NCBI RefSeq assembly: GCF_958979055.1
Contig: NC_084894.1
Location: forward strand, 26,000,116-26,064,115
Source of the DNA: Alnus glutinosa
Taxonomy: Eukaryota; Streptophyta; Magnoliopsida; Fagales; Betulaceae
Direction of reading: 5' to 3'
Length of the DNA stretch: 64,000 nucleotides
Position numbers and translations under genes: made by a program. Shown piece after piece: positions 33,945-45,749 of this stretch; position 1 is the first letter of the stretch, and each line of letters begins with the position of its first letter. Under the pieces are notes generated by a model, which ran no database searches, had not been told where the DNA came from, and worked only from the letters and a program-made list of their open reading frames with translations.

Positions 33945-34792
33945 AATAAGAAATGGGTAATTACCTTTTCCCCCTCATGAACTACCGGCCAATGTCATTT
34001 TGCCCCCACGAACTACCACTTCGACCAAAAGAGAGCATCAAACTACCATTTTTATACACTTTGCTTCATTCCGTCAGGAATTCCGTTAATTTTGGATGAA
34101 ATATGCCATTTTTTACCGTTAATTTTGACTTAAAGACCAAAATATCCTCTACAGTAATTAATAAAAAATATTAAAATTAATATATTTTTTAAAAAAAAAA
34201 AAAAAAAAAAAACCCAAAAACCTAAAGGAAAAGGGGTGGTTGCCGCCACCCCTGTGGTGGCCGGGTGGCCTGCGAGCCACCCCCAGAGGTGGCTCCGGCC
34301 ACCTCTGGGGTGGCTCGCGGCCCACCCCGGCCTAAGGGGTGGCCGCACGGCCTCCCCAGAACCTGGGGGGGCCGCGCGGCCACCCTAGGTCATTTCTAGG
34401 GTGGCCTTTCGGGGTGGGCCGCGAGCCACCCTAGAGGTGGCTACGGCCACCTCTGGGGTGGCTCGCGGCCACCCTAGGTCATTTCTAGGGTGGCCGGAGC
34501 CACCTCTGGGGGTGGCTCGCAGGCCACCCGGCCACCTCAGGGGTGGCGGCAGCCACCTCCTGCCGCCACCCCTTTTTCTTTAGTTTTTTTTTTTTTTTTA
34601 AACGAGGGTATTTAAGTCATTTTTGAAATTTAGTTAGGGCATTTACGTCTTTGCATGAATTAGACTGACAAAAGGGGGCAAAGTATGTAAAAATGATAGT
34701 TTGATGCTTTTGGTCGAAGTAGTAGTTCGTGGGGACAAAATGACATTGGCCGGTAGTTCATGGGGGAAAAAGGTAATTACCCCAATAAGAAA
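33945..34792. mobile_element. 830-bp Mutator-like MITE with about 105-bp terminal inverted repeats
   Basis: The element is 33,954-34,783, flanked by AATAAGAAA on both sides (33,945-33,953 and 34,784-34,792). The first and last 105 bases are inverted repeats of roughly 90% identity, starting gggtaattacc. The interior is a GC-rich run of short palindromes based on ggtggc and gccacc. Unit A has the empty site near 5,840. No transposase frame is present, so it depends on a helper. Confidence 0.92.
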
Positions 34793-35176
34793 AGAGATAT
34801 TTTATTATTTATTATTTTATATTTTATATATTTTGTGTGGAAAGAGTTTTCATCAAACAAAAATTAGTATTTTACTGAGGCTATTAAAAATGATTTTCTT
34901 TTTGTACTTTCTAGTAATGTAGCCTAATAAAAATGCCCAAAATCTGATCCAAAAAAAAAAAAATGCTCAAAATATATCTACAATTTCAACAAGTTGGCAA
35001 TTGGGTTGAAAAGGAATGCCATGGATATGTACAAAGGAAACGTACAATATACAAATGAATGATTTTATAAGCATTAATCCTCTTTAGGAGATTTTGAGTA
35101 GGTGCAAATTGATACAACTCACATATGCTTTTGTGCTTTTGTGCTTATTCTTTATTTTTTTATTGTGACGAGAGAA

Positions 35177-35219
<43 letters not shown>
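35177..35219. repeat. (TA)n microsatellite
   Basis: About 40 bases of TA. The matching places in unit A have only 10 to 18 bases (about 9,260 and 10,164). Confidence 0.9.
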
Positions 35220-35222
<3 letters not shown>

Positions 35223-35430
35223 CAAATGAGCAATGTAATGGGAGGCCTGGTAGGGCCTATATATTGATAGATGTACCAGACAAATTCATATTCTCGCATA
35301 TTAATCAATTAAGGAAATTGAAAAATTATTGAAGGACGATATTATATATTAATGGGTCTCAAGTGCCTGATGGCTAAGATAGTCCACAGAGACTTAAAAA
35401 GGTGCATATACCAAAAACAGAGCCAAAACC

Positions 35431-35694
35431 ATGGTAGGACCGGGCCTAGTAGCTAAGCCTACACCTGGCCCAAGACCAACATCGAGATACACCTCCATGG
35501 CCATGGAATACACCTCAAACGGCCTAGCATTTCAGGCTAATGCAAATCTTATTAATACAAATGAACAAATTAAATTATCAATCAGAGGTGAATGCCATGT
35601 GAAAATAGGAGATGTGAACAGTATACTTTATTCGTCTCTTTTACTAGAAAAATCACATTTCACGAATCCGGAATCTCCCCTTTATAGTGCATAG
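35431..35694 (+). other. Short open frame shared with unit A, function unknown
   Basis: 87 codons, starting MVGPGLVAKPTPG. It is the counterpart of 10,388-10,651. No domain is visible and the pattern of change gives no sign of protein-level conservation. Confidence 0.2.
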
Positions 35695-36330
35695 GATTTG
35701 GTTTTAATGTTTTTAAAAGTTTTTTTTTTTTTAATGTTTTGTTTTTTTGAAATATGTAATTTTTTTAGTTTATTAAATTTTAATTATATTTTTAATTGGA
35801 GGCATTAGACAAGTGTTGGGTTGTCATCGAAACAGAACAAGGACTCACAGATGGCATAACAACTCATATTACCCATTACTACAATGCAAATCACAAAATT
35901 AAAGGTGCAAAACTACTTATTGCAAGTCTCATTTTAATTATATTTGTAAGCTCAATTTTTAATCTAAGTGGTCTTGAAATTTAGAGATTATGGTTATTGA
36001 ATATTGGTAATGTTACAATGATATTATTACTCAGTTTATACTATTTTTTTTTTATTTAAAAACTAATTTCATATATAATTAATTAATTTTTATATATTAA
36101 TTTAATCTTCAAAACTTAATATTTTTTTCATTTGTATTTTTTGACCTCCCTATTTGATGTCTTGCCCTTCAAAAATGTGTGGACCATCCGAAGTCACCTA
36201 GAAATTTTTTCGCTTTGAAGACTTTTCCACTACGCGGCAAAAGCATCCACATCCATGATGACCCACACAGTAAATTTATTATCAATTTTAATTTTAAATA
36301 AATGATTTTATTCTATTTTAGCTAAAGGAG

Positions 36331-36770
36331 GCTTAAAAAGATATATATCCGTAAAACCCATAGCAGATTAGCAGAACACAACTCCACACCTCGCCTAGCC
36401 GCCTCAGCTACAGTAGGATCCATGAGATACGGCATGAAATGACACAAAGAAACCTGCACCTGACCCCTTGAGTCCCGGGCAACCAGACCCACACCCATAA
36501 GACCATTTTGGTGATCCGTTGCAGCATCCCAATTGAGTTTTATCCACCCCACCGGTGCCTTTGCCAAGAAAACTGCAATAACTGCGGAGGACAAAGGGGC
36601 AGAGAAGAGGAAGCCATTGCCGTACGAAACTCCTGAAGCTCCGCTCTGGTACATTCCACCAAACACCTAGGGGACATAACATTATATAACCTCCAAAGAT
36701 GATCCTATTACGCTGGAGCCACGCCTTATGAGCAATTACAGCCACCAACTCCAGGTCAGTAAAAGATCCA
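36331..36770 (-). pseudogene. RNase H-like domain fragment of a non-LTR element
   Basis: The minus strand encodes IKLNWDAATDHQNG, then MGVGLVARDSRGQV and a VAEAARRGVELC segment. These are the hallmark order of the RNase H (RVT_3-type) domain found at the end of plant LINE-like sequences and related genes, with the first acidic residue in NWDA. The upstream part, in another frame (AWLQRNRIIFGG), is the usual linker, so a frameshift separates the two. Unit A lacks this insertion, so it arrived after the duplication. Confidence 0.75.
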
Positions 36771-36940
36771 CTCTAGAACTTATATACTGTAAAATGGATA
36801 GAAAATCAACGCCGCTCATTTTAACGATTAGGTGCACGATTGTTATTAGCCGTTAAAAAATGCCTGGAAGGAAAGATTGATATCTGGACCAAGTATTGCC
36901 TTTGTGGCATTTTATGAGAAAATATTTAGTTAATCGTGTT

Positions 36941-37107
36941 GGGCGGAGCCAGCCCCCCAAGTTGGGGGGCAAAATTGAAAAAAAAAAAATTTGAGGGTTA
37001 AAATTAGAAAAAAATAATAAAATTTGAGGTAAAATTTTAATTTTTTTAATTTTTTTTAATATTTTTTTTTGGGAGAACCTTGGAGCTTGAGAAGGTGGCT
37101 CCGCCCC
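36941..37107. mobile_element. Short MITE with gggcggagcca inverted ends
   Basis: gggcggagcca at the left end and tggctccgcccc at the right end are inverted repeats around an AT-rich core of about 145 bp. Ends of this type are common in plant MITEs. No target duplication is evident. Confidence 0.6.
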
Positions 37108-37536
37108 TGACTTTTTGAACAACAACTTTAAAAAACACTAACATGCCAATTAGTTTTGATCATAAAAAAGAAATGTTAGTCTCCCTTTGTCTCCCCCTTT
37201 CTCATAAAAAATGTTAGAAATACACTTCTTATTTTCTTGTCTTTTATTTTCTTTAAAAAAAAAAGGTTGTCTCTAATGTCATATTTAAGACAACTTTTTT
37301 TTTTAAAATCAATGTTTTTATTATAAAAGAAAGATGAAAAAGGAAGAAGGATGCATGCGTAGCGTCCCTCGTCATAAAAAGAAGCGTGCTGCGGCAAAAA
37401 CTAATCATCACTGAGCTAGTGGTTGTAGTTGTCACCTCGAAAGACTCGTTCAAAGTCAAAGGTGGAAGAACAAATTTATTTTATTTTATTTCCACCAATT
37501 TTCCACGACGCCTAAAGCGGGGATCGGATTTACTTG

Positions 37537-37558
37537 CATATATATATATATATATATA
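37537..37558 (+). promoter_or_regulatory. Expanded TA tract at the TATA position of TNL-B
   Basis: The GC-rich block before TNL-A (aaagcggggatcgg) is conserved here, but the TATA box is replaced by about 20 bases of TA, some 20 bp from the ATG. It may change start-site choice in this copy. Confidence 0.5.
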
Positions 37559-38762
37559 GCGCTAATCCGAACTTAGTATGTTTCTGATGGCTTCCATGAC
37601 CACTGAAACAACTTCTTCTTCTTCTTCTTTGCCTCAAAGGGAATACCAATACGATGTTTTTCTCAGTTTTAGAGGCGAAGACACCCGCAAAACCTTTACG
37701 GACCATCTGTACGCCGCGCGCTTTGGATCGGAAAGAAATTAGGACCTTTAGGGACAACGAAAAACTTGAGAGAGGAAAATCCATTCGGCCAGAGCTCCTG
37801 AAAGCCATAGAAGAATCGAGGTTTGCCGTCATCATTCTTTCAAGAAACTACGCGTCATCGACGTGGTGCTTAGATGAACTTGAAAAGATTGTTGAGTGCA
37901 TGAAACAGACGAGGCTCACAATTTTGCCTGTTTTCTACGACGTGAATCCCTCTGACGTACGCCAAGCTGGAAGGGAGAGTTTACTCATTAATCAAAAAAA
38001 AAAAAAAAAGTTGAGAGGGGTAGTTTTGCACAGGCCTTTGCTGAACATGAAGAACACTTCAAGGAGAACACAGAGAGGGTGCAAAGATGGAGAGATGCTT
38101 TAATAGAAGTGGCCGGTATCTCCGGATGGCATATACGGGACAGGTGACAATTTTCTTTCTTCTTCCACTGAGAATTTTCTGATTTTAACTGCAAAAATGA
38201 ACACTCCTCTTACGGTAGGTATTTATGTCATACTTCTTTCGTTGTACGCCAAGTAAATTTATCTGTCACGAACTAGCTAGTTAGCAAATACGTATAAATT
38301 AGAGCTAACCAATCATATAATCATATTATATGTGTGTACATATACAGGAAGAAGTTGTAGAACTCATGATAAGAGCTAAAAATTAACCAAGGTCCCAATT
38401 AAACACATAACATTGTATTTATAAACAATACGCATTCAGACTGCACTGCAGTCTAACAAGAAGCCCATGTTTGGAAATTATTTTGGTTGTACATAAATTC
38501 TTGTTAATAACAAAATAATATTAATCCGAAATTAATTAACAATAAGATAAATAGAATGCAAGATATTAAAATAAGAGCAAGAAAAGATCTCAATACTATA
38601 AAATCACAAGATAACGTTGTCTTTAAAGGATGATTTGGTGCCTTCGAAGTATTTAACTTGGTGCTATCGGGTTTCTTGACATGCAACCTCTCATAATTAG
38701 TCTTGCTTTCGGGGTTTTTCTTTATCTCTTGACATTCAAATTGTAAATTTGATGGTAAAGTT

Positions 38763-39086
38763 TAGGGAGAACTTCATTTATAACTCCTGATTTTTTTTAT
38801 CATTTTTGCAATTAGGATATATATTCATCTTTAAAAAATGTTAATTTAGAGTATTCATCTTTCATTTTTTTCAATTTCAACCTTCCGTTAGAATTTTTCG
38901 TTAAATTCTATTAAAATTTCCAAAACGTACACATTGTTTCAAAAAAAAATTAAAGATTTAGACATGAATATTTTTGCAAATTCCGTTAAATTCTTACCAA
39001 ACCTAAATCCTTCAATTTTTTTCTCTTTTTTTTTTTCCAATAAAAAAGGTGGGGTATTTTGAAAATTTTGACATAATTTAACAAAA
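38763..39086. mobile_element. Truncated intron MITE in TNL-B
   Basis: Counterpart of 13,411-13,860 in TNL-A. The left arm is kept and the right arm is missing beyond about 39,086. Confidence 0.6.
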
Positions 39087-40940
39087 AATTCTAAAAGTTC
39101 ATGTTGAATTTACTTTTTTTTATTTTTTATTTTTTTCTGATATTCTATCTCATAAAAATGATTACTCAATCTCCTTAATCTGCAGGAGTGAGGCAGAAGT
39201 TATTCAAGAAATTGTTGGGAAGATACTTGGTCAATTGAATTCTATAGTTCCAATTGTTTCTCACGACATTTTTGGAATAGACTCTCGGGTAGAGGAACTG
39301 ACGAATTTATATTTAGGTATAGAGGTGGATGATGTTCGTTTTGTAGGGATATGTGGGATGGGCGGAATTGGTAAAACAACTCTTGCACGTGCAGTTTATG
39401 AAAGAATTGTTTGTCAATTTGAAGCTAATTGCTTTCTTGCCAATGTTAGAGAAGAAACTAGAAAACATGGTTTAGTTGCTTTACAAAAACAACTTCTTTC
39501 CAGCACCATCATGACAGAAAGCAATATTAATTTTAGGAATGAATATGAGGGAGCTAATACCATCAGAAAGAGACTATGTTCTAAAAGAGTTCTTATCATT
39601 CTTGATGATGTGGATCAATGTGAACAATTACGTGCATTAGTAGAACAGCGTTGCTGGTTTGGTCAAGGGAGTAGAATCATCATAACAACAAGAGATAAGC
39701 GTTTGTTGATTGAACATGATGTGGCTGAAGATGAAATATATGAGGCTAAGGAATTGAATTACAATGAAGCACTCCAACTCTTTTGTCGGAAAGCCTTCAA
39801 GGAAGACCACCCCCCTAAAGATTTTGTGGAGCTGTCCAAGAAGTTTTTAAATTACGCTAAAGGCCTTCCTTTAGCCCTTGAAGTTTTGGGTTCATCCCTA
39901 TATCTTAGAAGTGTAGATGTATAGAAAAGTATGCTAAGTAAACTAAAAGAAATCCCTAATGAGAAAATCCACGATAAACTTCAAATAAGTTTTAATGGAC
40001 TCCTAGAAGTAGAGAAAAAAATATTTTTAGATATTGCTTGTTTCTTCAAAGGGGAGGACAAAGATCATGTGGAAGATATACTAGAAAGTTTTGGTTACCA
40101 CCCAAAAATCGGTATAGATAATCTCATTAATAAGTCACTTATAACCATCGTCGAAGAATATTTGTGGATGCATGATTTGTTAGAAGAAATGGGTCGGGAG
40201 ATCGTTCGGCGTGAATCTTTTGAAGAGCCTGGCGGACGTAGTAGATTGTGGTTTTGGGAAGACATCCATCATGTGTTGAAGAATAATACAGTAAGTGGCA
40301 AGTAGAGAATATAAGCGCTAGTATTTTTGTATATATTTTCTGCACTTCCAGTTTTTAATATATCTTTCACTACACCAATTTTTTCTTCTTGGTTATATAC
40401 TAGGGATCAGAAAGAGTTGAACGCATAGCCCTAACGGATGCTCCACATGAATTACACTTGAATGCTGAAGCCTTCTCGAAGGTGCCGAACTTAAGATTTC
40501 TTGAAATCGGTTATCGTAAAGTGGAACTTTGTGAAGGTCTTAGTTATCTTCCTAACAAGTTGCAGGCTATTGATTGGGCTGGATGTCCTTTAAAGTCTTT
40601 GCCAATGAGTTTCTCACCTGATAAACTCGTTGAACTCAATATGCATGGAAGCCACATTGAAGAAATATGGAAGGGAAAGAAGGTAAGATCTTCAGTACTA
40701 CTTATGCAATTAAGTGTGTTTTTTATTTATTTATTTATTTTTTTCAGATAACTTGATGATTGCTTGAATTTGTTTATTGTTTTATCACATAGTTTACATA
40801 AGTTAAAAATCCTTGACCTTAGTTACTCTCGAAACTTGATCAAGACTCCGGACTTCACTGAAGCGCCAAATCTTGAGAAGCTGATTTTTGAAGAGTGTGG
40901 GAGCTTATATGAGGTGCACCCATCCGTTGGAGGTCTCAAA

Positions 40941-41780
40941 CAACTTACTTTACTGAACTTGAGAAGATGCAGATCTCTTACTAGCCTTCCATGCAACATT
41001 AGCTTGGATTCCCTTAAAGCTTTGATTCTTTCTGAATGTTCGAACCTCGAGAAGTTTCCAAAAATTGTGGGAAATATGAAACGTTTGAAAGAACTTAAAT
41101 TGGATGGGACTGCCATAAAAGAACTTCCATTATCAATTGGGCGTTTAAGTGGCCTTACTATACTGCACTTGAGACAATGCAGATCTCTTACTAGCCTTCC
41201 ATGCAACATTAGCTTGGATTCCCTTGAAATTTTGTTTCTTTCAGGTTGTTCGAAGCTCAAGAAGGTTCCAGAAATTGTGGGAAATATGAAATGTTTGAAG
41301 GAACTGAAATTGGATGGGACTGCCATAAAAGAACTTCCATTATCAATTGGGCATTTAAGTGGCCTTACTTTACTGGACTTGCAAATATGCAAATCTCTTA
41401 CTAGCCTTCCATGCAACATTAGCTTGGATTCCCTTGAAATTTTGTTTCTTTCAGGTTGTTCGAAGCTCGAGAAGGTTCCAGAAATTGTGGGAAATATGAA
41501 ATGTTTGAAGGAACTGAAATTGGATGGGACTGCCATAAAAGAACTTCCATTATCAATTGGGCATTTAAGTGGCCTTACGATACTGAACTTGGAAGGATGC
41601 AAATCTCTTACTAGCCTTCCATGCAACATTAGCTTGGATTCCCTTGAAATTTTGATTCTTTCTGGTTGTTGAAAGCTCGAGAAGGTTCCAGAAATTATGG
41701 GAAATATGAAACGTTTGAAGGAACTTGAATTGAACGGGACTGCTATAAAAGAACTTCCATTATCAATTGGGTGTTTAAGT
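40941..41780 (+). repeat. Four-copy 210-bp tandem LRR array in TNL-B
   Basis: Anchors at 40,941, 41,151, 41,361, 41,571 and 41,781 are exactly 210 bp apart. The units are the same type as the six in TNL-A, two fewer in number. Confidence 0.95.
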
Positions 41781-42349
41781 GGGCTTACTAGACTGAATCT
41801 AGCAAACTGCAAAAGTCTTTTAACTCTTCCAAGTGTCGTTTGTAATTTGACCTCTCTCCAATATCTCATTTTATGCGGTTGCTCAAAAGTTGATGAAATG
41901 CCAAAGGACCTTGGGAACTTGAAACAACTGAAGTTTCTTGATGTCAGGAGAACTGCTATAAGACAAGGACCATCCTCCATTCAGTATGCTTCGGTGGAGG
42001 TCATTTGGTAAATTTGGGGTATCCTACTTTATTCTTAGATTTGGTAAATTTGACGACATTATATTTGAGTTGTTGCGATTTAACGGATGGAGCAACTCCC
42101 AATGATCTCAGCAGCTTGTCGTCGTTGGAAATTTTAGATCTACGTGGAAACAAATTTGAACACATACCTGAAAGCATCTCTCAACTTTCTGAGCTTAAAA
42201 TAATTTTGTTGAGAGAGTGTAGAAGGCTTCGATCATTGCCAAAACTTCCACCAAGTGTAGTATATGTACAGGCTTATGGTTGTACCTCATTGGAAACGCT
42301 TTCTAGGGAAATTGCTGGACGGCCTACAGAAGGACAACTCCCCTCGGTC

Positions 42350-42356
<7 letters not shown>

Positions 42357-42417
<61 letters not shown>
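42357..42417. repeat. (CT)n microsatellite at the TNL-B exon end
   Basis: About 60 bases of CT follow the post-LRR coding segment. An intron-like tttttgacag acceptor comes after it at about 42,470. Confidence 0.9.
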
Positions 42418-42420
<3 letters not shown>

Positions 42421-42513
42421 CATATCCGTCTACCTTTAACATTTTTTGTTTGGTCTATTTTTGACAGGCACTCATTGATCGTGATCGTGATCATTCAAGA
42501 CTAATGTCTGCGA

Positions 42514-43155
42514 TGTAGGATATAATTTCTACGGAAACTGATTCAAGAGAATTTGTTATATCGGTCGCTGAGGGAAAAATGGTCGAGCAAGTGTGAGCCT
42601 AGGGAAGGGCGGTAGTCTTTACGCGTGTCGTTGGAGTCAGTCTCGAGCCAAGCATTTCACAGCTGACAGACGGTTCTAGTCTTCTAGAAGTCAGGCTTTT
42701 AACAGTTGGCAGTCCTATCTAGAAGAAGGGCACAATGGTAATTTGCAAGGAATCAGTTGGGCTTTGTTAATCTGTTGAAATGGATTGGGCTTTGTTAAGT
42801 TGTGATAACTGAATGTAGTTGCTACAGCTATTAGGCTAATCACTTGGTCTAAACCGGCACACAAGTAGGTTATAAAATAAAAGGCCCAAATCTATTTTGT
42901 ATGGATTCATTCGGTGAATTGTAATATGAGTGTTGCAACTACCTTAGAACATAGATTCCTAATTTCTGCAAAGGTGTAATCAGAATTCTAGTCTATCAAT
43001 ATATGCAATTTCACTCTCTCATTCTTCTGAATTCATCACAAATATTTACCTAGATCAATAACATACTTGTTATAAATTGGTATCAAAGCAACAATTTCTT
43101 GGTGGATCAACTATTTCCAGAGATTCTATGGCCAACAGTACAAGGATGAAGGAGT
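42514..43155 (+). mobile_element. LTR, primer site and gag start of a truncated LTR retrotransposon
   Basis: A probable LTR is 42,514-43,063 (TGTAGGAT...ATAACA), with ggttataaaataaaagg as promoter. A tRNA-Met primer site TGGTATCAAAGC lies at 43,078-43,089 and an ATG at 43,128 opens a frame MANSTRMKESL, which resembles gag starts of some Ty3/Gypsy elements. The element stops at about 43,155, where another repeat begins. It lies in the 3' part of TNL-B. The exact LTR ends are inferred. Confidence 0.6.
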
Positions 43156-43345
43156 CGCTAGGGATGCAATCGAGCCGAGCCGAATTTGAAGATTTCAAGA
43201 CCGGCTCGTTTATGAGTCGAGCTTAAATAGTTGAATCCAATTTCAAGTCGAGCTATGAATTGCATGTTCAAACTCAGCTCATTTAAAACTCGAGCGAACT
43301 CGAGCTCAAGCTCGAACTTGTTGAAAATGACATTCGAGCTTAAAT
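43156..43345. mobile_element. hAT-like repeat fragment rich in gagctcg motifs
   Basis: It starts tagggatgcaatcgagccgagc, whose tagggatg end is typical of short hAT elements, and contains many tcgagc and gagctc motifs. A related, oppositely oriented piece lies at about 30,650-30,899 in unit A. Confidence 0.55.
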
Positions 43346-43654
43346 AGTTTGTGCTGTATTTTGTCAAAATGCCCTAGTTTTTCTAAATTGTGCGTTCTAT
43401 TTGTTTGGAAAGTAGTAAAAATCAATAGTTTCAAGTTCACTATTCTTTGTGCGTTCTATTTGTGCATTTAGAATCGATTTAGCGTGAGTATCAAAAGTGC
43501 AACTATCTGTTTAGCAACAACTAGGATTCAGTTAATGAAGAAATCTTATAAGATAAAAATAGGTGCTCTATAAGATTAAAAATTTCTAAGTTAGCTTTAT
43601 GATTTCTCTTGCTTTCTTCTTGCTGAATATTTTATGATCTTTGCCCCTATAATT

Positions 43655-45310
43655 TTCCTCTTTTATTTTTCTTTTCTATTTATAAAAATCCTAGCTTAAA
43701 ATTGATATACCTTGGTGGCAATCTTCCATCACAAATATCTGCTCCTTTTCAATTGCAGTATACATATATGTTGTATGACAACTAAAACATGAGCTCTTTG
43801 GGTCTTGACAATCTAAGAGCTGTTCTTCATTTGACATTGATATATACCAAAGGTTATTTGCTGGTTCTTCTGTTTATGTGTTTTCTGTATGAGGATTGCT
43901 AGACATATTTCCCTGTAGCAACAATAGTAGGAGATGGAAGTTTCACCTGCTTCATTCACTGATAGTGGTAATTAAGAAGCATGGGACTCTTTTTTTTAGT
44001 TAGGATTTAGCTAAATTTTGGTTAGCGGGATGTGAATGCTTTTATTATGAATTGGGTTTCATTCCATGGATCTTTATGATTGTTGAATTTTGTTTTTCTT
44101 TTTTGGCACTCTCTTCTATGAAGTGGAATGTTCCTTCCATTAACTCACCTCCATTTCCTCATTTCCCTCAACCCTATAGAGCTTTCACAGATAGACCTTT
44201 GTTATCATCATCCCCATGGTATCCATGCTGGCCTAATATAATCCACTCTATTTAGTTCATATTAATCCATACATCTCTGCCATCTAGAAGCGATGACAAC
44301 ACAGAATGTAAATGAGAACTTTCCTACAATCATAGGATTGCCCAACAAGCTACAGAAAGATCAACCAGAGATAAGAACCACAAAATCCAGAACAGAGCAA
44401 TAGCCTGCAAAAGGGGGATACCTATTGAAAAACAATATTCTGAAAGGGGAGGAGAGTTGAACCAGGAAGCAACATTCTGAATACAGAACAAGGTAGAAGA
44501 TCCAGTAGATACAATTGTATTAAATTTTTTTTTTTTTTTTGATGAATAATACCATTGTATTAAATTAATGTGCACATTAATACAAAAACCATGCACAGAA
44601 AATTTACCGAGACCAGCATGAAATATGACAACATTGCAGCAGCAAAATAACATGGTTGTTGGTTTAGGCAGGCTGGAAACCCCTTCAGGATTAGCCGGAT
44701 TGGAATTAGATCGGTCCTCGCTTAATAAGGAATAAGGTGGTCAGAAGACTCCCGGCACCATCACTCCGTTGCATCCGAGTTCTCATCTGCCTCAGCTCCT
44801 GCATTCCAAATTGAAGAGAGAAAGAGATATACAATCAATGGAAGAAAAGCCTGAATAACAGACCAACCAGAGCTTGTAACTCTTATATGAAACAGCAAAA
44901 GGAACTTCCCTGGTTATATTACTCATACACAGCTAGGATGAACCACCATACATGACTGCATTGTCTCATGCATAGAAACGAAGAGGACAAATTAAGAGGC
45001 CAAGGCAGTAATAAATATTCAAATGTAATCTATCTTGAGCTACAACAACCCATTACCGATCACTCCCATAGAAGATTTGGCTTAACTAAAGAGTGCACAA
45101 GTAGCACAAACTTCAATTCGATAACGGATTTGGCTTGCCTCTGGACCTCTGGTGATCAAATAACTGGAGATCTCCCATGGCTCAAGTAAACGATGAAGAT
45201 TGCAAGACGAATTTTAGCCCTTACCATTGTCAGTGATTTCTTCCTCAGTCTTGCAATCTTCGCCGTTTATTTGAACTATAGGAGATCTCTAGGTATTTAA
45301 TCACCGGAGG
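43655..45310. repeat. Right part of unit B, near-identical to 30,900-32,587; no gene recognised
   Basis: Direct repeat of unit A's right end. It has a poly-T patch at about 44,525 and a small internal insertion at about 45,145 (acctctggtgatcaaataactgg) relative to A. No protein is recognised in either strand. Confidence 0.8.
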
Positions 45311-45749
45311 CATGCCAAATCCTTCTATAACAATTTCTGCCATTTGCTGAAGCAGCATAGGTTTTTAATATTCCCATATTTATGTTTCTCAATGCTCATC
45401 CAAATATTCACCCGCTATATTTACTACATAGAAACTTCCATAAGTAGCCAAATTTCACGCCCAACACCACATACACACTCTCAAACCTCAGTTATACCAC
45501 TCTGCATCAATCAAAACAAGAAAAATTAACACAAACTACCACCAAACTCGTGAACAAAGTTTTTCTCTAATTTAAGCCAGTAGTGTCTAAATTGCATGTA
45601 ATTCTGGTCTCTTGAGGCAAGCATGTTTAAAATGCATCTTAAAATTACGTCTAATTTGAACGAACAGAGTTAAAAGAAATTCCTCCTTATTTGGAGGAAC
45701 ACTTTGTTTATATAATAATAATAAAAATAAATAAACAAATAATGAGTGA

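Larger units (their letters stand above)
37578..42500 (+). pseudogene. TIR-NBS-LRR pseudogene (TNL-B), paralogue of TNL-A
   Basis: It has the same exon plan as TNL-A: about 37,578-38,143, 39,186-40,290, 40,404-40,682, then 40,791 onward. Lesions: an extra 4 bases in the TIR near 37,715 that shift the frame; an A-rich insertion near 37,980-38,025; TAG at 39,922-39,924 where A has Trp; loss of the intron 3 acceptor (cacag in A, cacat here, about 40,790); TGA at 41,670-41,672 where the other LRR units have a sense codon; TAA at 42,009-42,011 followed by a shift into the post-LRR frame (42,005-42,439). P-loop [17 protein letters not shown] and the post-LRR segment (LSSLSSLEILDLRGNKFEHI) remain readable. 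The post-LRR part lost from A is retained here. Confidence 0.92.
32588..45310. repeat. Segmental duplication unit B
   Basis: Tandem copy of unit A without the Copia and viral insertions. It holds the TNL-B pseudogene, several transposons missing from A and its own copy of the right-hand 1.7-kb block. The junction with A at 32,587/32,588 joins that block directly to the left-end sequence tttatttacaaaacctag. Confidence 0.75.

Noticed and set aside
34218..34570. Possible CRISPR-like or structured RNA array in the same core
   Set aside because: Repeats are irregular in spacing and palindromic, lie inside terminal inverted repeats with a target duplication, and the genome is eukaryotic.
34130..34583. 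Open frames in the GC-rich palindromic core
   Set aside because: They are translations of ggtggc/gccacc repeats inside a MITE.
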